From assembly GCA_026982275.1 (NCBI GenBank), contig JALSHK010000321.1:1-13995 (forward strand): a stretch of DNA of 13,995 bases. Direction: 5' to 3'. The position numbers were made by a program, and so were the translations under genes. The notes beneath the pieces were generated by a model, which made no database searches, was not told the origin of the DNA, and saw nothing but the letters and a program-made list of their open reading frames with translations. This document shows, one piece after another, positions 13,876 through 13,995 of this stretch (positions are counted from its first letter, which is position 1; every line of letters begins with the position of its first letter). The stretch is from Paracoccaceae bacterium (GTDB lineage Bacteria > Pseudomonadota > Alphaproteobacteria > Rhodobacterales > Rhodobacteraceae).

Positions 13876-13995
13876 TCTGGTCCAATCCGGCCCACCCAAA
13901 ATAAGAACCGTTTAAGAACCTCTAAGAGTTTTCTCAGGGCTGTCTAACCCTGCGCCCAATTTTGACCCCAAAACAGTTAATATTCCCTAAATCCC
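13876..13995. other. Non-coding stretch after the repressor gene, expected to approach the left phage end
   Basis: No gene is seen in these last 120 bases. TAAGAACC occurs twice, at 13902-13909 and 13913-13920 (11-bp period), with a related TAAGAG at 13923-13928. CAGGG (13935-13939) and CCCTG (13948-13952) could form a weak hairpin ending the repressor transcript. The 22-bp repeats of the other phage end are not recognisable here, so the left end probably lies beyond the window. Confidence 0.4.

Larger units (their letters stand above)
10505..13995. mobile_element. Mu-like transposable prophage remnant with a large internal deletion (partial at window edge)
   Basis: The block after paaZ carries a repressor and a divergent Ner-like regulator, the arrangement found at the left end of phage Mu. 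It also carries a ParB-domain protein and fragments of tape-measure and DNA adenine methylase genes, which belong to the late region. No transposase A or B, head, portal or tail-fibre gene is present, so most of a phage genome has been lost between about 12250 and 10930. The right phage end is placed near 10505, where TGTAGTGCGC precedes two 22-bp direct repeats. Mu genomes start and end with TG/CA and carry 22-bp transposase sites near the ends. The left end is expected to the right of the repressor gene and is not recognised before 13995. The exact borders are inference. Confidence 0.75.

Noticed and set aside
1..13995. Search for CRISPR arrays, tRNA or rRNA genes, and defence systems
   Set aside because: No regularly spaced repeat longer than the two 22-bp units, no tRNA cloverleaf or rRNA-like segment, and no nuclease or toxin-antitoxin pair was recognised. 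The methylase fragment lacks its AdoMet-binding half and has no restriction partner.

Overview
The window reads as chromosome of an alphaproteobacterium, most likely of the Rhodobacterales (Rhodobacteraceae/Roseobacteraceae). The reasons are the coxB-ctaB-small membrane protein order, the alphaproteobacterial insertion in cytochrome oxidase subunit II, an FNR-type box upstream of coxB, and the GC-rich, Rhodobacterales-like codon use. This is a judgement from gene content and protein character; no 16S or marker gene is present.

Layout. (1) 1-2024, minus strand: part of an aa3-type cytochrome c oxidase operon, coxB then ctaB then a small single-span membrane protein cut by the window edge. The genes are packed with 0-2 bp gaps. 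(2) 2025-2385: divergent intergenic region with an FNR-like palindrome. (3) 2386-3807, plus: tldD, a zinc metalloprotease with all three zinc ligands visible. (4) 3808-4003: convergent spacer with a perfect 11-bp-stem hairpin and other repeats. (5) 4004-10445: a phenylacetate (paa) catabolic locus in two divergent units around an 81-bp promoter region. Leftward are paaI, paaK and a TetR-family regulator, coupled by an ATGA overlap and a 2-bp gap. Rightward are a fused enoyl-CoA hydratase/3-hydroxyacyl-CoA dehydrogenase and paaZ. Together they cover CoA activation of phenylacetate (PaaK), rescue of dead-end CoA esters (PaaI), ring opening and oxidation of oxepin-CoA (PaaZ), and the hydration/dehydrogenation steps of the lower pathway. 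The ring epoxidase paaABCDE, the isomerase paaG and the thiolase paaJ are not in the window.

(6) About 10505-13995: the remains of a Mu-like transposable prophage inserted some 60 bp after paaZ. From the right of the window it holds a Cro/C1-type repressor on plus, a Ner-like regulator divergent from it, a small unknown protein, a ParB-domain protein with a shortened C-terminus, and then a single 565-codon reading frame that joins the C-terminal part of a tail tape-measure protein to the C-terminal half of a DNA adenine methylase. Transposase A/B and almost all structural genes are missing. One end carries two tandem 22-bp direct repeats spaced like the transposase sites of phage Mu. A motif TTGATAGTT recurs around the repressor/ner divergent promoters and looks like the immunity operator. 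The element therefore looks like a natural mini-Mu: immunity region plus at least one end, with the middle deleted. This is the most unusual part of the window. The other phage end was not found and probably lies beyond 13995.
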